DNA of 61,799 bases. Source: Gonapodya sp. JEL0774. Taxonomy: Eukaryota; Monoblepharomycota; Monoblepharidomycetes; Monoblepharidales; Gonapodyaceae. The position numbers were made by a program, and so were the translations under genes. Below are positions 10,252-23,000 of this stretch, in pieces (position 1 is the stretch's first letter; each line of letters begins with the position of its first letter). The DNA lies in contig JADIIX010000038.1 of assembly GCA_027604505.1 (NCBI GenBank), positions 112,619 to 174,417 of the forward strand, given 5' to 3'. The notes under the pieces were generated by a model. The model was given only the letters and a program-made list of their open reading frames with translations, searched no databases and was not told the DNA's origin.

Positions 10252-12863
10252 TCAGGGCTCAACACGCCGTGGGTCACGGGGGAACAAACTCGTCCGCCGG
10301 ATATTGCCGAGCGCACAGTAGAGCATGATCACACGTTCCAATCCTAATGAGTTGCTCAGTCAATACGACCAGCTTATTCAAGACCGAACTGAAAAGACCC
10401 ACCGATTCCACCACCAGCGTGTGGCGGTACCCCGTATTTAAACGCATCCAAGTATCCCTGGATTGTTTTCACGTCAACACCATGCTCCTTTACACGCTCC
10501 CTTAACAAGTTAACGTCATGAACTCGTTGCGCGCCAGACATGATTTCCTCGCCCCTCATGAAGACATCGTAGGAGTTGGAATAGCCCTTCAAATCGGGCA
10601 TAATTTAGAGAATGTGACGAATTTACCTCCTACAGATTCAAGCTTACCGGTTGTTGGGGGTCGGGCATTGTGTAGAAAGGGCGAACTGCGAGGGGGAATT
10701 TGTCGATAATGTAGAAGTCGGTGTCATGCTTGGCTTTGACAAGTCTTCCAAGAAGCTTTTCTTGGTCGGTACTGCGAATGAAAGGTACTACTGAGAATGC
10801 AATCCCACCAGTTTCATTGTTTCGGCAAAGACGCAGCACCTCATGTCGTCGTAGTCACCAATCGTCACACCATTCTCTCGCAGCAGCGCGATGGCATCCT
10901 TGTAGTGCAAGCGCAATTTCTTCGCTTTGAAATCATCGAATGGAAATTGACGCTTGATAACTTCTAGCTCGGTTGCGTATCGGGTGGTGAGTCCCTTGAA
11001 AATATGCAAGAACATGCCCTCGAACATGTCAACCACTTCATGGTAGTGCTCCTGGAAAGCCATTTCGAAGTCGAGGCCAACAAATTCAGTCATGTGACGG
11101 TGGGTGAACGAGTTCTCAGCGCGGAAAACTGTGTTCAAAACGATGTCACGGATTGACCTTGAACGGACCCGATTCCGGCCTTTCGGAAAGCTTACGAACC
11201 TGGGCCAATTTCGTATACTCGCTCAAAGTCAGCACAAATGCACATTTGCTTGTAAAACTGGGGTGATTGGGCCAGGAACGCGTCACCTTAGGTTCCGTGA
11301 TAGAGATGTCGACATTCATGATAAAATTCGGGCTCCAAACGAGCAGCTCACGATTAAAGTACGAAACCTTGAACACATTGGCACCACCTTCACTTGCAGC
11401 GGGAATTATCTTCGGAGAGTGAATCTCTGTGAAGCCATGTCCGTCCAAGTATTCTCGGAAGAGCTTGGAAACTCCAGCCTGGATTTTGAAGATAGCTTGG
11501 TTCGTGGTGGTCTATCGAGAGATGATAGTTTCGTGTGATGGATCATATGATGACGAAAACATGAGACTCACCCTTAAGTCGATGACCCTATGCTTCAGTC
11601 TCGTGACAAGAAGCACTTTGGGAGCCGATTGCTCAGTGGTCGGCGCCTTTTCAGAACAAAGAAAGCGGACTATCGGTATTCTCCACTTACACAGGCGAAA
11701 TACAGCGAAAGACACTCACTTCCTCTGCTTCCTCTCCCTCCTCATCCTCACCGGGCGGCAGTGGTCGCGTGGCATCTTCAAGTGTGAATGGCAACCGCCC
11801 GTCACTTTTATTCTCACAGAATAACTTACCGAAGCTCCAGTTCAGTGACTGCGAGACGCATCCACCACCAATAGTCTTCTCTCACCTGACTGATTTGCAG
11901 TTCAACATCCTGCACAGTGCACGACTTAACGAGATCCGGAACTTTGGATACCTTTGCTTCCACGAGCACAATGGATTCAGCCGGGACGCTGAGGCATAGC
12001 CAACATACATGATATTGTGATTCCCATTTGATCGCTATCGAGACTCGCTTCTCATACCTGGAAACGAATTTAATCATTTGCTTGCTGACGGTGTTAGCAT
12101 CAACGGAAACGACTGCCTGGACTGTGTGTTCGCGCTGACGAAGCACCAAAAAGCCCTTCTTGGCACCTGCAGCCGAATAGCTTGTTCGTCACCCACAAAA
12201 CAGATTAATTGACGACAACAAATCTCACCGACACCGCGGTAGGTCTGCACACGGGCACGGAGGTGTACGACCTCATCGGCAATGGCCGCAGAGAGATCTT
12301 TGATGTTGGTCCGTTTTTGACCTGAATGACTGGACACGTAAGCAAAAGGTTCGTGCATTCTGACAAAAGAAAATGTATATCACCTGTTCTAGATGTCGAT
12401 TGGTTGACTGGGAGTTCGCCATATTTGCCCTTGGAGTAGTCCTGAGTGATTCAACAGGAGCAGAGGTGTTCTTCACTGGGGCAATGGGCACGGTAGACAA
12501 ACTCATCGAGCTCACATCTGCATCAGCAGCAGCTTTTTCTGCGGCCTTTCGGGGGATGCATTAGTTGGAATCTAAATCGTTGGAAGTGTTCTTGCAGCCG
12601 ACAGACTCACCAGTTTCGCCGCCATCTCCTGCTTCTTCGCCTCCTTCTCCTGTTGTTGCTGATGATGCAATCCAGGCGTAAGTCATATTTCAATCAATCC
12701 AATCAATTCGATCCGTGACACAGGAGGAACCCTTGGAACATGCAACACTTGAATGTACCTGAAGCTTCTTGAGGGCCTTTTTTGACAGAGGCTTCCCGTC
12801 CTCCCCGAGAACTACTTCTTCCTCTTTCGATTCAGCTGCGGTTGGTTCCGTGGTAGGTTGCAT
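10252..12863 (-). CDS. DPS1: Cytosolic aspartyl-tRNA synthetase
   Basis: Class IIb aminoacyl-tRNA synthetase charging tRNA-Asp, 553 residues. Fifteen exons (minus): 12863-12759, 12658-12611, 12545-12516, 12441-12384, 12321-12229, 12166-12058, 11988-11886, 11824-11720, 11646-11572, 11511-11352, 11286-11200, 11128-10840, 10771-10648, 10586-10403, 10343-10252; total 1662 bases, in frame. A Lys-rich N-terminal extension comes first. The OB-fold anticodon-binding domain follows ([11 protein letters not shown]), then the hinge RVIDLR. The catalytic core has [20 protein letters not shown], motif 2 region [20 protein letters not shown] and motif 3 GGGIGLERVIM followed by [11 protein letters not shown]. 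Exon density is high even for this window. The gene name follows the yeast orthologue. Confidence 0.96.
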
Positions 12864-13060
12864 TGGCGTAGAATCCGTGAAAGTGAACGATGTTTTTACT
12901 TGAACAGTGTGGCACGGACGATGCTGGGCTCGCCCAACAAGGTTGCGGGAACACCCTTGTAACGCAGTATGAATTTATAGATGGCACGAACGACCACATA
13001 CTTTCTTACAAATTAGATGATGATGGTCGAGAAGGCTCATGGGGAAGGCATTGTTCAGAT

Positions 13061-13459
13061 CTATTCCCAAGCACGCTTCCACAAAACACTGATTCCAACT
13101 CTCAATCCACAGTCAAGTTCCTCACCAGAGCGGGATTCCAGAATAACACATTGTCCGTGTATGTAACTTGTGCAACCGTTGTTGCGATTCGTTTACTTAT
13201 AGTTTGAAATGTACCAAACTGGGAGAGCCAGAGAAGTCACAGAAATCAAGTGTGCGGATCTCATGGAGACCCAATCATCAGTCTGAGGGTATGTAAGCGT
13301 GACAAGCAGCGACGTTTCGTTGATAAATCTTGCAACTTGCATCATGGTACAACAAATCAGGAGATTTGTCTGCAGTGAACCACTCCAAAATGCCAATTGA
13401 CGTCGTATGTGACCAAGCAGTCCATCTTCATTGAGCAGAAGGTTATTGGTGACTTCCAT
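13061..13459 (-). CDS. Small hypothetical protein
   Basis: Possible 116-residue protein from two exons, 13459-13215 and 13166-13061, with a short intron (donor GTACAT, acceptor AAG) in consistent phase. It starts MEVTNNLLLNEDGLLGHIRR and is moderately hydrophobic in the middle. I recognise no family. It sits in the divergent space between the AspRS and HMG-CoA reductase starts. A competing plus-strand open frame (12890-13207) overlaps it. Confidence 0.3.
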
Positions 13460-13716
13460 GGGCTAATTTGCGGGCGTTTGCTTGAAAAGCTCATTTTCAA
13501 GGATTCCTAAATCCAAAATATCGTGGTGTTGTATGTCGGGTCGGAACGGTGAGCTCAGCACTTAAGGGCGAAGTCAGCATCCCACAGTACCAGAGATGGT
13601 GGCGTGGCACCCAAAACTTGGAACCCTCACTCTCTCGCGGGGAGACCCACAGCGTGCCACCCAAACTCAGCCCTGGTCAGCACTGTTTCCCCCAGACCCG
13701 ATTGTCTTTAATCGCG

Positions 13717-16700
13717 ATGGCATCGACGAAGCCAAGCCGGGTGTCCGTCACATTGGCTCTCAAGAGACTCGCCCTCTCCAGTGCACGAAACCCTCTTGAA
13801 ACAATCGCATTTTCCCTCACAATAGCGGCAATAGCATATGTCGCTCTTGTTCATTATTTCTCGAGATTCGGAGTGCACCGAGTATCCATTTTGCAACCAG
13901 AGCTCGACGTGTCGGGCGCAGTCGACAGCTTTCCAGCAGGATCTCGTCTCTCGCATGTGCTTGTGGACGGATCCAAGGACATTGTTCAGCTTCCACGTGA
14001 CGCTGTCAGTGGCTTCAACGAAGCTCTGTTGGTCACCATTTCTACCGCTGACGAAGAATACACCGACTTACTCAGTCGCCTCCTCTCTTCTCGGGTCGCG
14101 GCCAAAGACCCACTTGGACATTACTTGCCTGTCGAAAAGCTTTGCGTAACGAAAGACGGCGAGTGCGTCAAGTTTGCAAGCAGATCAGAGCACCCCGTGG
14201 ACGACGCGAACCGATTTGCATATTCTTGGCTGCTGGACGCCTCCACCCCGGAGCAGCTCGCAACCGCCTTAGGATGGCAGGAAAACCTGCTAAGCGTCAT
14301 TGTTCCGGGGATGAAGAGTCGCCTTACATTCCAGAAAGACCCTACCACGTCGCGCGCGCGGGTGACAGGAATAATGGCGGAGGGTATCAACGACCTTCGA
14401 GCGTCGTGGGAGGTGAGTTTCATGCACAATTCTTGTGTTCACTACATAAAAAGTAACAATAAGTTCATCTACACTGCATTCACTAGAACTCTGAGAGCGT
14501 CGACGTGGTTGTTGTCGGAGTCGGATGGGTGCTGATGTTTGGAACGATCGTTTCGACCTTCCTTAAACTTCAAAAAATTGGATCCCGATTCACCCTCGGT
14601 GAGTTTGCGTGATGTTTCAGTGCTCCTGTGGAGCTCCGATGAATTCATTCGCTCCATCCTGCCAGGGTTCGCCGTTCTGCTCAGCAGTTCATGCGCCCTC
14701 ACATGTGCATTAGTGCTCGCAAAGACACTCGGGGCATCGTTTTCCCTCGCCCAGTTGAGGTAATTTGCCATTGATGCATGCAGCCTTCAACAATTTACCA
14801 TGTTGACCGTTGTTTGTCGTTCAGCGAGGCCCTCCCCTTCTTTGTTGTTGCTGTGTCATGGGATCGCCAAATCGAGCTCGCGCGCAGCATTGTCTCTTTT
14901 GAACAAGGTCCCACCGAAGCAACCAAGCGACTGACCGTGCGTGACAAGATCGCTGGAGGACTGGAACGGAGCATCTCCAAAATTGTCAAGGAGTATGCAG
15001 TTATCGCGACAGTACTCTTCTGTGGAGCACTTACGCGTGATTATGGCATCGCCTTATTGCTCATTCAATTGTAATCAGTTCGTTAAACGTTCCCTTCCTC
15101 GTGCAGGCATTCGTGGCCTCAACGACTTTTGCTTGCTCGCGTGTCTGATCACCATTTTTGATGGATTGTATCTCTTCACTTTATTTACTGCCATTGTCAC
15201 CGCAAAACTTGAGGTGAACCCAGCTTACTGGTTTCTGCACTCTTGATTGAGAATTCACAAAGCCTCTCCTTCCTGTAAAGCTCAATCGCATTCGTGACAC
15301 TCAGGCGGCTCCCAGTGAGTCGCGAGAAGCTACCCCGCAGACATGGCGTCTCCGACTCTCTGGATTTAGCTCTTTTTTGCTCTCCGAGTTCTCTGTTACA
15401 AGCTGGACTGAAAGTCCTTTGGCTGGCAAGATAAAGCTTTTCATAGTGAGCACAGCTACCAGACATACCAATGATATCGAAATTCAATTCTATCCTCGGC
15501 AACAGGTTCTGGGTTTCCTTGTTGTCCACGCTCTCAACGCGTCAGCTGGCTTCTCTCTCATTGCCTCGGACGAACCTTCCATTCGATCGGCACAGTATGG
15601 TGCTCTGCACTCTGATGTGCATCGTGCGTTTGAGCTCCTTGGCCCAGGCACCATAGTTCTTGTGGGCAAGAAGGTTGCCTTCGAAACTCTTAAGACCTCA
15701 AACGGATCTTCGAACGACGATGGTTACCCATCGCATGACTCTACCTGGACCAACGTACTGGCGGCAACAGCTGTTGTCGGATGGGGAATGTATCTCAGTT
15801 CTTCCGGAATTGGGCTCCCTGGACAAGAAAAGAAGGAGGAGGCAGGGAAGGTCAAGAAAGTTGACGAAGGGGACGATGTGATCAAACCACTCCCGTTGTT
15901 GGACGCCCAGGTCAGCGTTGAACGCTCAAAGGAGTCGAAACACGTACATATTTCGGAGGCGGTGGTGGCTTCCGACGCGAAACTACTTCGGTCTCCAGGG
16001 CGACGTGTTTCTCTATCACTTCGACCTGACATTTTAGTACATGCACGGCGCCCATCATTCAAAGCAGAGCGAGAGAGTTTACCTGTAGCGGAGTCTCGGT
16101 CGCGACGTCCGTCCTTCAAACTCGATCCGCCGCAATCTATCCCACTGCCGAGGCACGAGGATTCTGGCATCGATGTATCTGCCAAACTCGGTACTCTTCG
16201 ATCGGTGGAGGAATGTGTTGCCATCTCCAAAGCGGAGAGCCCCATGTCACTTACCGACGAGGAAATAGTGCAGCTTGTGGAGAAGGGTGCCGTGAAAGAT
16301 TATTCGCTGGAGAAGTGGTGCTTGGACCCTGTCCGTGGAGTGAAGATTCGACGAATGCTCGTTGGTACGTGCGCGAGGCCAGAGAGCTCGTCGCCGGTTT
16401 TCACTGACCCATATTCGATCTTTTAGCAAAAAGCATTGCTCGGCCTCATGCCGGTCAGCTTCTTCCCTACCACCACTACGATTACGCTGGTGTGATTGGA
16501 CAATGTTGTGAAAACGTGGTCGGGTAAGTAAACCGCTAAGGTAGATGGCTCTTCACTGTGTCGTTCTGACCCCTTTTGCAATTCCAGATACATGCCGATC
16601 CCTGTAGGCGTAGCCGGCCCTTTTGTCGTAGACGGGAAAACGTACCAGATCCCTATGGCGACCACCGAGGGCGCACTTGTGGCTTCCACCTCCCGAGGTT

Positions 16701-17993
16701 GCAAAGCTATCTCTGCGTCTGGGGGTGCTCGAACGGCTATTTTGGCCGATGCTATGACCCGTGGACCAGTTGTCGAGTTTCCCTCGTCGGTCCGCGCCGC
16801 GGAGGCCCGAAAGTGGGCGGACTCGGAAGAAGGATTCCGGCATCTCAAGGCTGCATTTGAGAGTACAACGAGGTTTGGCAAACTGAATAAGCTCAAGTTC
16901 GCAAACGCTGGTCGTTTGCTGTTTATCCGATTCTCGACGTTTACTGGGGATGCAATGGTGAGTCCCGTCACAGCTATGTTTGAGAAACACCGGTTAGATC
17001 CATTTTTGCAAATGCATATAATCTATCAGGGAATGAACATGATCAGCAAAGGTACAGAGAAAGCTCTTGAAGAGATGTCATCAGTATTTCCCGACATGAC
17101 GGTTATCTCACTCTCCGGTAACTACTGCACGGACAAGGTATGAACAACGGATATCTGTTTCCAACGGCCTTGGTGCTGAATGTCATTCCACTCCATAGAA
17201 ACCTGCGGCGATTAACTGGATTGAGGGCCGTGGAAAGTCTGTAATTGCCGAGGCAGTCATCTCCGCTAAAGTCGTGCAGACTGTGCTGAAAACAACAGTT
17301 CCGGCCATCGTGCACCTGAACACGAGCAAGAACTTGATTGGGTCTGCTATGGCTGGCAGTATTGGTGGTTTCAACGCCCATGCCGCCAACATTCTCACCG
17401 CCGTGTACATTGCCACGGGACAGGATCCAGCACAAAATGTTGAAAGCAGCCAGTGCATGACACTGATGGAAGCGTGAGTGCTTGTTAGCTACATCAATCA
17501 CCTCCACGCGTCCTTACTGTGAATTTATAAAGTGTCAATGGAGGTCAAGATCTCCACATCTCCGTCACCATGCCTTGCATCGAGGTCGGCACTGTTGGTG
17601 GTGGCACCACATTGCCCCCTCAAGCTGCTTGCTTGGACATGCTCGGTGTCCGCGGTCCTTGTCACGAACAACCCGGCCGAAATTCACAGCAGCTGGCAAG
17701 GTTGGTTGCCGCATCGGTTATGGCAGGTGAACTGAGTCTATGTGCGGCTCTGGCAGGTGAGTTCTGCATGAAAACAGCGCCGATGTCCTCGGAATCCCAA
17801 CACACAACGTTGATCTCCAGCGGGCCACCTTGTCAAGTCCCACATGGCCCACAACCGCGCTCCCCCGGCATCCTCTCCCCCGGCATCCTCTCCCCCAGCG
17901 TCCTCTCCCCCGGCATCCTCTCCCCCGGCATCCTCTTCCCCGGCATCCTCTGGCCCCGTGTCGTCTACAACACCTCCAGTCGAATCGAAATAG
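13717..17993 (+). CDS. HMG1: HMG-CoA reductase with sterol-sensing domain
   Basis: ER membrane enzyme reducing HMG-CoA to mevalonate, 1163 residues. Exons: 13717-14412, 14487-14598, 14666-14759, 14825-15036, 15107-15213, 15281-15445, 15506-16364, 16427-16523, 16588-16957, 17030-17137, 17199-17473, 17533-17756, 17821-17993 (3492 bases). The N-terminal half has a first membrane segment, a lumenal loop and sterol-sensing helices ([20 protein letters not shown]). Then come a disordered Ser-rich linker and the catalytic domain from about residue 750. Catalytic residues: Glu in CCENVVGYMPIPVG, Lys in DKKPAAINW, Asp in [12 protein letters not shown], His in [14 protein letters not shown] repeat forms the tail. 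The residue after HNR, the AMPK-target Ser in mammals, is Ala. An in-frame 60-base intron (15446-15505) is removed because it interrupts KLFI/VLGFL. Confidence 0.95.
17862..17951 (+). repeat. 15-base tandem repeat encoding (PPASS)n at the HMGR C-terminus
   Basis: About six near-perfect copies of a 15-base unit (CCCCCGGCATCCTCT) lie in the last HMGR exon. They encode a Pro-Pro-Ala-Ser-Ser tail immediately after the catalytic His loop. Copy number is likely variable between strains. Confidence 0.9.
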
Positions 17994-18229
17994 CATGGCG
18001 ATGAATCACTCGCGACACATTGGATTCTCCTTCCGTCTTGCCGCTGTTAAGTGGCCAACAACTATAGATCAAATCCAATTTTCAAGCTTGCTCTGCAATT
18101 TCCTCATGCACTGTCAATATACGTTATGGCACTTGACTTTTAGAATATATCCGGATCATTGTTATCGTTAGCAAATTACATCCAGCGACCTGATGTTATG
18201 TCTTGGTATAATTCCTCGTTCATAGCCAA

Positions 18230-19732
18230 TTATAGTTCCCACACCATGCCTTTGGAATCCATTTCATTTTGCACTGTCGCGGTGCGTATGGCTTCCATCA
18301 CTGCCAAACCTGCACTGCTTTCCAACCTAGCAATATCCTCTGGCGTGATAAAATCATTAGACGCCCGCTGGGCGAATACCATGGCGCATGCGGCCGCGCG
18401 AATGAGAGGGGGTCGCACTGAGTTCGCTGGGGATGTGGCAATTTGTCGCCTTGAACATTCAGCCATGTGGAAAAGGAGGTAGTTTTCCATCTCAAAGAAA
18501 AGCATGGATGGATATCGTGAGCAGAGATCCGTAACCAGGGAGTCGTTTTTGTCGTCAAAGAAGGGATCCTTGTGAAAACGGCTCCCGTCAGATGCAAGTT
18601 TCACGTTCCCACTGTGTCGCAAAACGATCAAAGAACCCATTCTTTCGGCCATGTCAAAGTTCTCACGGCTTGAGCAGCTTCAATCGCCAACTCCCTCATA
18701 TACACCAACAAACACCTTTGTTGCTCACTTTTCTTCCCTGGCTGGCATAAAAGTAATCTGTGCTCGCATTTAAACCCGTTTCCACACTCTTTGTACCCAA
18801 GATTCGCTTGAGATTCTCTTCAAGCAGTTGCTGGAGTTGTTGGTCCGACGGAACAGGACGGGAAATAAGGTACGGCGGACCTAAACATGGAGTGAGATGA
18901 ACGCGCTAAATCAGTGTGCAGGACCACTCACTCACCGTCCTCTCCAACGAAGTGATCATGATTCCGCAAAACACAAACACTCGCTTCGGCCACAACCACT
19001 TGACCGATGAGACCTCTTTCTTTTTGTACGGATCCGCAGGAGCCAAATCTGATGAACAAAAGTTCACCCTTTGTAACAGCGCGAATTTCACGTATGAGCT
19101 TCAAGTGTTATGGTAGAAGAGTTCGGATGTGGAAACGATCGTTGGGGTCGGACGAGTAGATGGCAACCAACACAAACGTACCATTTCCGTGACGGCAAGC
19201 CCCATGCCAATGGCAACGATAGAGACGGGGACCCCCTTGTAGCACCCTGCAACGGAAGAGTGAGATACTCGCTCAAGCAATTGGCCGTGCTCATAACCAT
19301 GCTGGAATCCATCGCAATGGCCCCGATCAATTTCATTATTCCATTTTTGCGGACCACTTATTCCCATATTCCACCTGTCTAATCGTCAATCGGCTTTACT
19401 CACCTGTGATCGTCGTCATCAGTCTCTTCGAAGTCATCTCGAATGGCTTCGGCTCGGCATCCAGCAACTTGGCAAGTGTCTTGGCACGATGGACATCCCC
19501 AACTGTAATAATCCGATTAGCCACCTCGCCAACTTTGTCGTACGCATCATTATAAAATGGATATTTTTGGATCGGTTCAGGGAGTCGGCAGGGATCAACC
19601 ATAAACGCATGAACTGAAGTGTAACGAAGATGGGATGGCAACGGAGTTCGAACATTTGGTTCCCAGATGATACGTGCGACCGTCAGCAGATAGTGGGAAG
19701 TTAGCTGAGAGCATGGGAGCACTTGGAGCCAT
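18230..19732 (-). CDS. Uridine phosphorylase-like nucleoside phosphorylase
   Basis: PNP/UDP-phosphorylase family enzyme of 308 residues, expected to split uridine with phosphate in the pyrimidine salvage pathway. Exons (minus): 19732-19654, 19532-19404, 19246-19182, 19098-18936, 18880-18729, 18568-18230 (927 bases). Landmarks: LSADGRTYHLGTK, ANRIITVGDVHRAKTLAKLL with the phosphate-binding Gly-Asp and Arg, GCYKGVPVSIVAIGMGLAV, and IRFGSCGS. The C-terminal substrate loop is MLFFEMENYLLFHMAEC, with the Glu-Met-Glu of the ribose site. The first intron uses GTTCGA, a weak donor. Fine substrate preference (uridine, thymidine or another nucleoside) cannot be decided from motifs. Confidence 0.82.
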
Positions 19733-20019
19733 CGCCGAATGCTGCTGTGGTTGCAACGTGCTTAGTATTCTGTGATTTCGATCAAACGGAACCTTCCTCG
19801 GTCGGCTGATAAGAGGAGCACCAACTAGACTGACACAAGCTCCGACATAATGATCAAACCCGAAGATTACAGAACCATGACGATTTGAACCGTAACGCGC
19901 ACAGCAGCGATCTCAAGTGGCGGATTCCACTCTTTACGTCTCCCCCGCGCTTTTTTGTTGCTGGCGAGAAGAGAAGCAAGTCAACCAACTGGAGACGAGA
20001 CAATACACGGACACACGCA

Positions 20020-23000
20020 ATGACGCGCAGCCAACAAACAAAGCTGGACGCCACATTCTATGCACATGGCGTTTTTTGTGCCACGCACCAACTTCTCATT
20101 CTTGTGGTTTGTGCGGTGATAATCCTTGCGCTCTCGAGTCCCGTTGCACGGCATATATACACATCTTCGATGAGAGCTTCTGTAAGCAGCACTGGTTACA
20201 ACATTGCAAATGGAGACTCGAGGGGATCGCAGGCGAGTGCACAGGGCACTTCAGAGTCCGCGGAGTGGGCAGAAGCGTGGAAAGAGTGGAACAATGCTTT
20301 TAACCCAACAGACGATTTGAACTCCAGTCGAAAATCGTGAGTTTTAAGCGTGTAATGTACTTTCGGCTTTGTGGATTCGCTGTGTGGAGTTGCTTGCTTG
20401 ATGGTGAGACGAGGGTGCAAGACATTGTCGGGGAGGACCGCCATTATCACTTGATACTGGGGACTCGCTTTTCAACGATGACGCTTTCTTACTTGTGTAA
20501 ACAAATTGAATCTGAAAGGAGGATGTTGTAAAGTCCGTGGAGAGGGCGATGATGCGATAAAGACCTTGGTGGACCTCAACCGCTGTCCTTCACGCTAAGA
20601 CTGTGGAGAATGGCTCAGGCGAATATCTCACGTGCGCCCTCGCTTACGCCCTCTTTCACATTTTGCACGAACGCTTTGGTTCCTCCTGCCGTGGCTTTCG
20701 CATTTCCACAACCTCGCAGCTATCGGTTCCTTCATATTGCGCCCGTCGTTTTCTCCCTTCCTTCTTCCACCATGCACTCCTTGACCAACTATTCCCAACC
20801 TGATGTCACCCACCCGCACGTCTCCGCTCGCTTTCTTCGCCCTATACTCGACAGTCTCCATGCCTCAGGACTGCGGCAGCTCTGCTATAAACGCCGACCA
20901 ACGCACATATCGGAGCTCCGTGATAAGGGCAGCTTAGACTGTCTGATGTGGGCTCAGAGCGTGAGGTGCATCGATAGAGGATCAGGCTCAGGTTCAACTG
21001 GGCGCATGCCTGTGAGACCCAATGAGGAGGTGGAGCTTGTGAGGGCCGTGGAAGACATGAGGAGGTCCGTGGAAAAAGAAATGGGACATGCTGGGTCGCC
21101 GCTACCCGCAGAAACCGATAAAACCGCACTCAAGACCGACGCTGTGCCAGTGAACAAGAACGATATGTCGTCGCTCGTGGAGTCAGACGATATCCATCTC
21201 TCCTCTTCCACCATAACACCGCAATCGCCGACCACGCGAATCGAGCCCAAACCGGAACCTTCGTTCCTCGTCTTCTTTTTCCTTGATGGTGACCCTCCCT
21301 CTATCATCCCTACTTTTCATAACATACTTGCCTCGTCCTTTCTCCTCCTTAACAATTCAACAACATCCGCATTGCACGTTGTCTCATCGCATCCACCAAC
21401 TCTTCGTTCTGATTACCTCTCAGCACAGTTCCCATCAACTTCTCACCGAGTGGACTCGCCCCACGTTCTGCGTCCCTCGTATTTCTTCTCTGCTGGCGGT
21501 ACAAATTTCTCCGCCGAACACTTCCTCATCATCCTTGCTTACCTGCTTGTATTCTTACACATTTCCCTAAGTCTGGGAAAGGTGGATCTAGTTAAGAGCA
21601 AGTTTGGACTGGGCTTCGTTGCAGTATTGACGGTTGTATTGAGTTTGATCATGAGCGTGGGGCTATGCGGGATGCTGGGAGTAGAGTTTTCCATTGTGCC
21701 GTGGTAAGTCCACTTTCATAGGAATTCTTGTGACTTTGCTGGGGAGGTGGAAGGGAGTCGAATATAAACGAGCTTCCTCTGGGACCCGGGATGTTTAAGA
21801 GAAGGAATGTGAAGCAATCCCTGCCGATCGCAATCGCCCCAAAGCGTCGTTGACACATTCTTCATCTCTACTCATTTGACGAATCGTTAAGGGAAGTTTT
21901 CCCGTTCCTCATCATCGCGGTCGGTGTAGAAAACATGTTCACAATCACTTCTGCCGTTGTGAATACGTCGATGGACCTCCCGGTTAAGGAAAGGGTTGGT
22001 AGAGGTGAGTTCATATATTTTGGAACTGGAGTCTCTTGGACTGAACCGTGTGGTTTCATACACTCAAAGGTCTCGGTAGTGTTGGCGTCAACATGTTCGC
22101 ATCGATATGTGTCGAACTAGCAATTTTGCTTGTTGGCTCGGCGACAAATATTCCCGCATTTCAAGTAAGTTAAGGAGTGATTGTAATCCTCGAAAGACAG
22201 GGTTTCTGATGTGGTAGTGGGACGGATAAATGAGACTACCACGCTTTCATGAGGTATTCGGTGATTTCACCAACTCTCCTCGCACCGTAACATTTAGGAA
22301 TTCTCTTTATTTGCCGCTGTGGCCATCCTTATGGACTATTTTCTCCAGCTCACATTCTTCACCACGGTTTTGTCTATCGATATTCGACGATTAGAGGTAA
22401 GGCCGACCAAACAACAAAAATGAACTCGACAGGTGTGCGTGGTGCTCACGGTTGTTACCTTATTGCATACCAGCTCTCTGATCTCCAGAATCGCCGGGTA
22501 GCTGCGATCATTCGGCAGCACTCTAGTGCTGATGTTGCCTCTCTTGGTGCTTCGGGGGCTCAAGCAGAGGCCGGTAGCGCGTCACCCGCGTCGAAAGCCG
22601 GTCTCTCAAAGGAGAAGCGCAAGGAAGGAAGAGGACTCCCTGTCACGTTAAATCACACCATTGTGAGTAAAAATAGGACTGCAGTCACATTCACTGATTC
22701 ATACTAAAATGAGTCTCCCGTGGACTGTGCCCAGATGATTCTTCTCCTTGTGTTAATCGGTGTCATTGCGTACGAGATTCTTTTTGTCCAAAGTCGCATT
22801 TCCGCCCCTTCACCCATATCCATGCAGGGAGAACCCCTTGGGGCAACACCAACACCTACTTCAGACGACACGCCTCTCAGCCCAGACCCACGTGCAGTCC
22901 GATTGTATGAAAGGCTGTTTGAAGTACTTGGTTGGGAGCAGGAGCCATGGGGTCGCCACTATGAGTTTACGGAGGTGGCTGAACCATGGGAAGTGTCCGT

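Noticed and set aside
12890-13207. 105-codon plus-strand frame MFLLEQCGTDDAGL
   Set aside because: It overlaps a minus-strand model with consistent splicing, shows no domain, and neither can be confirmed; only the minus model is listed, at low confidence.
15446-15505. In-frame 20-residue insert in HMGR
   Set aside because: It has a GTGAGC donor and CAACAG acceptor and interrupts a membrane helix; removal restores [12 protein letters not shown], so it is treated as an intron.
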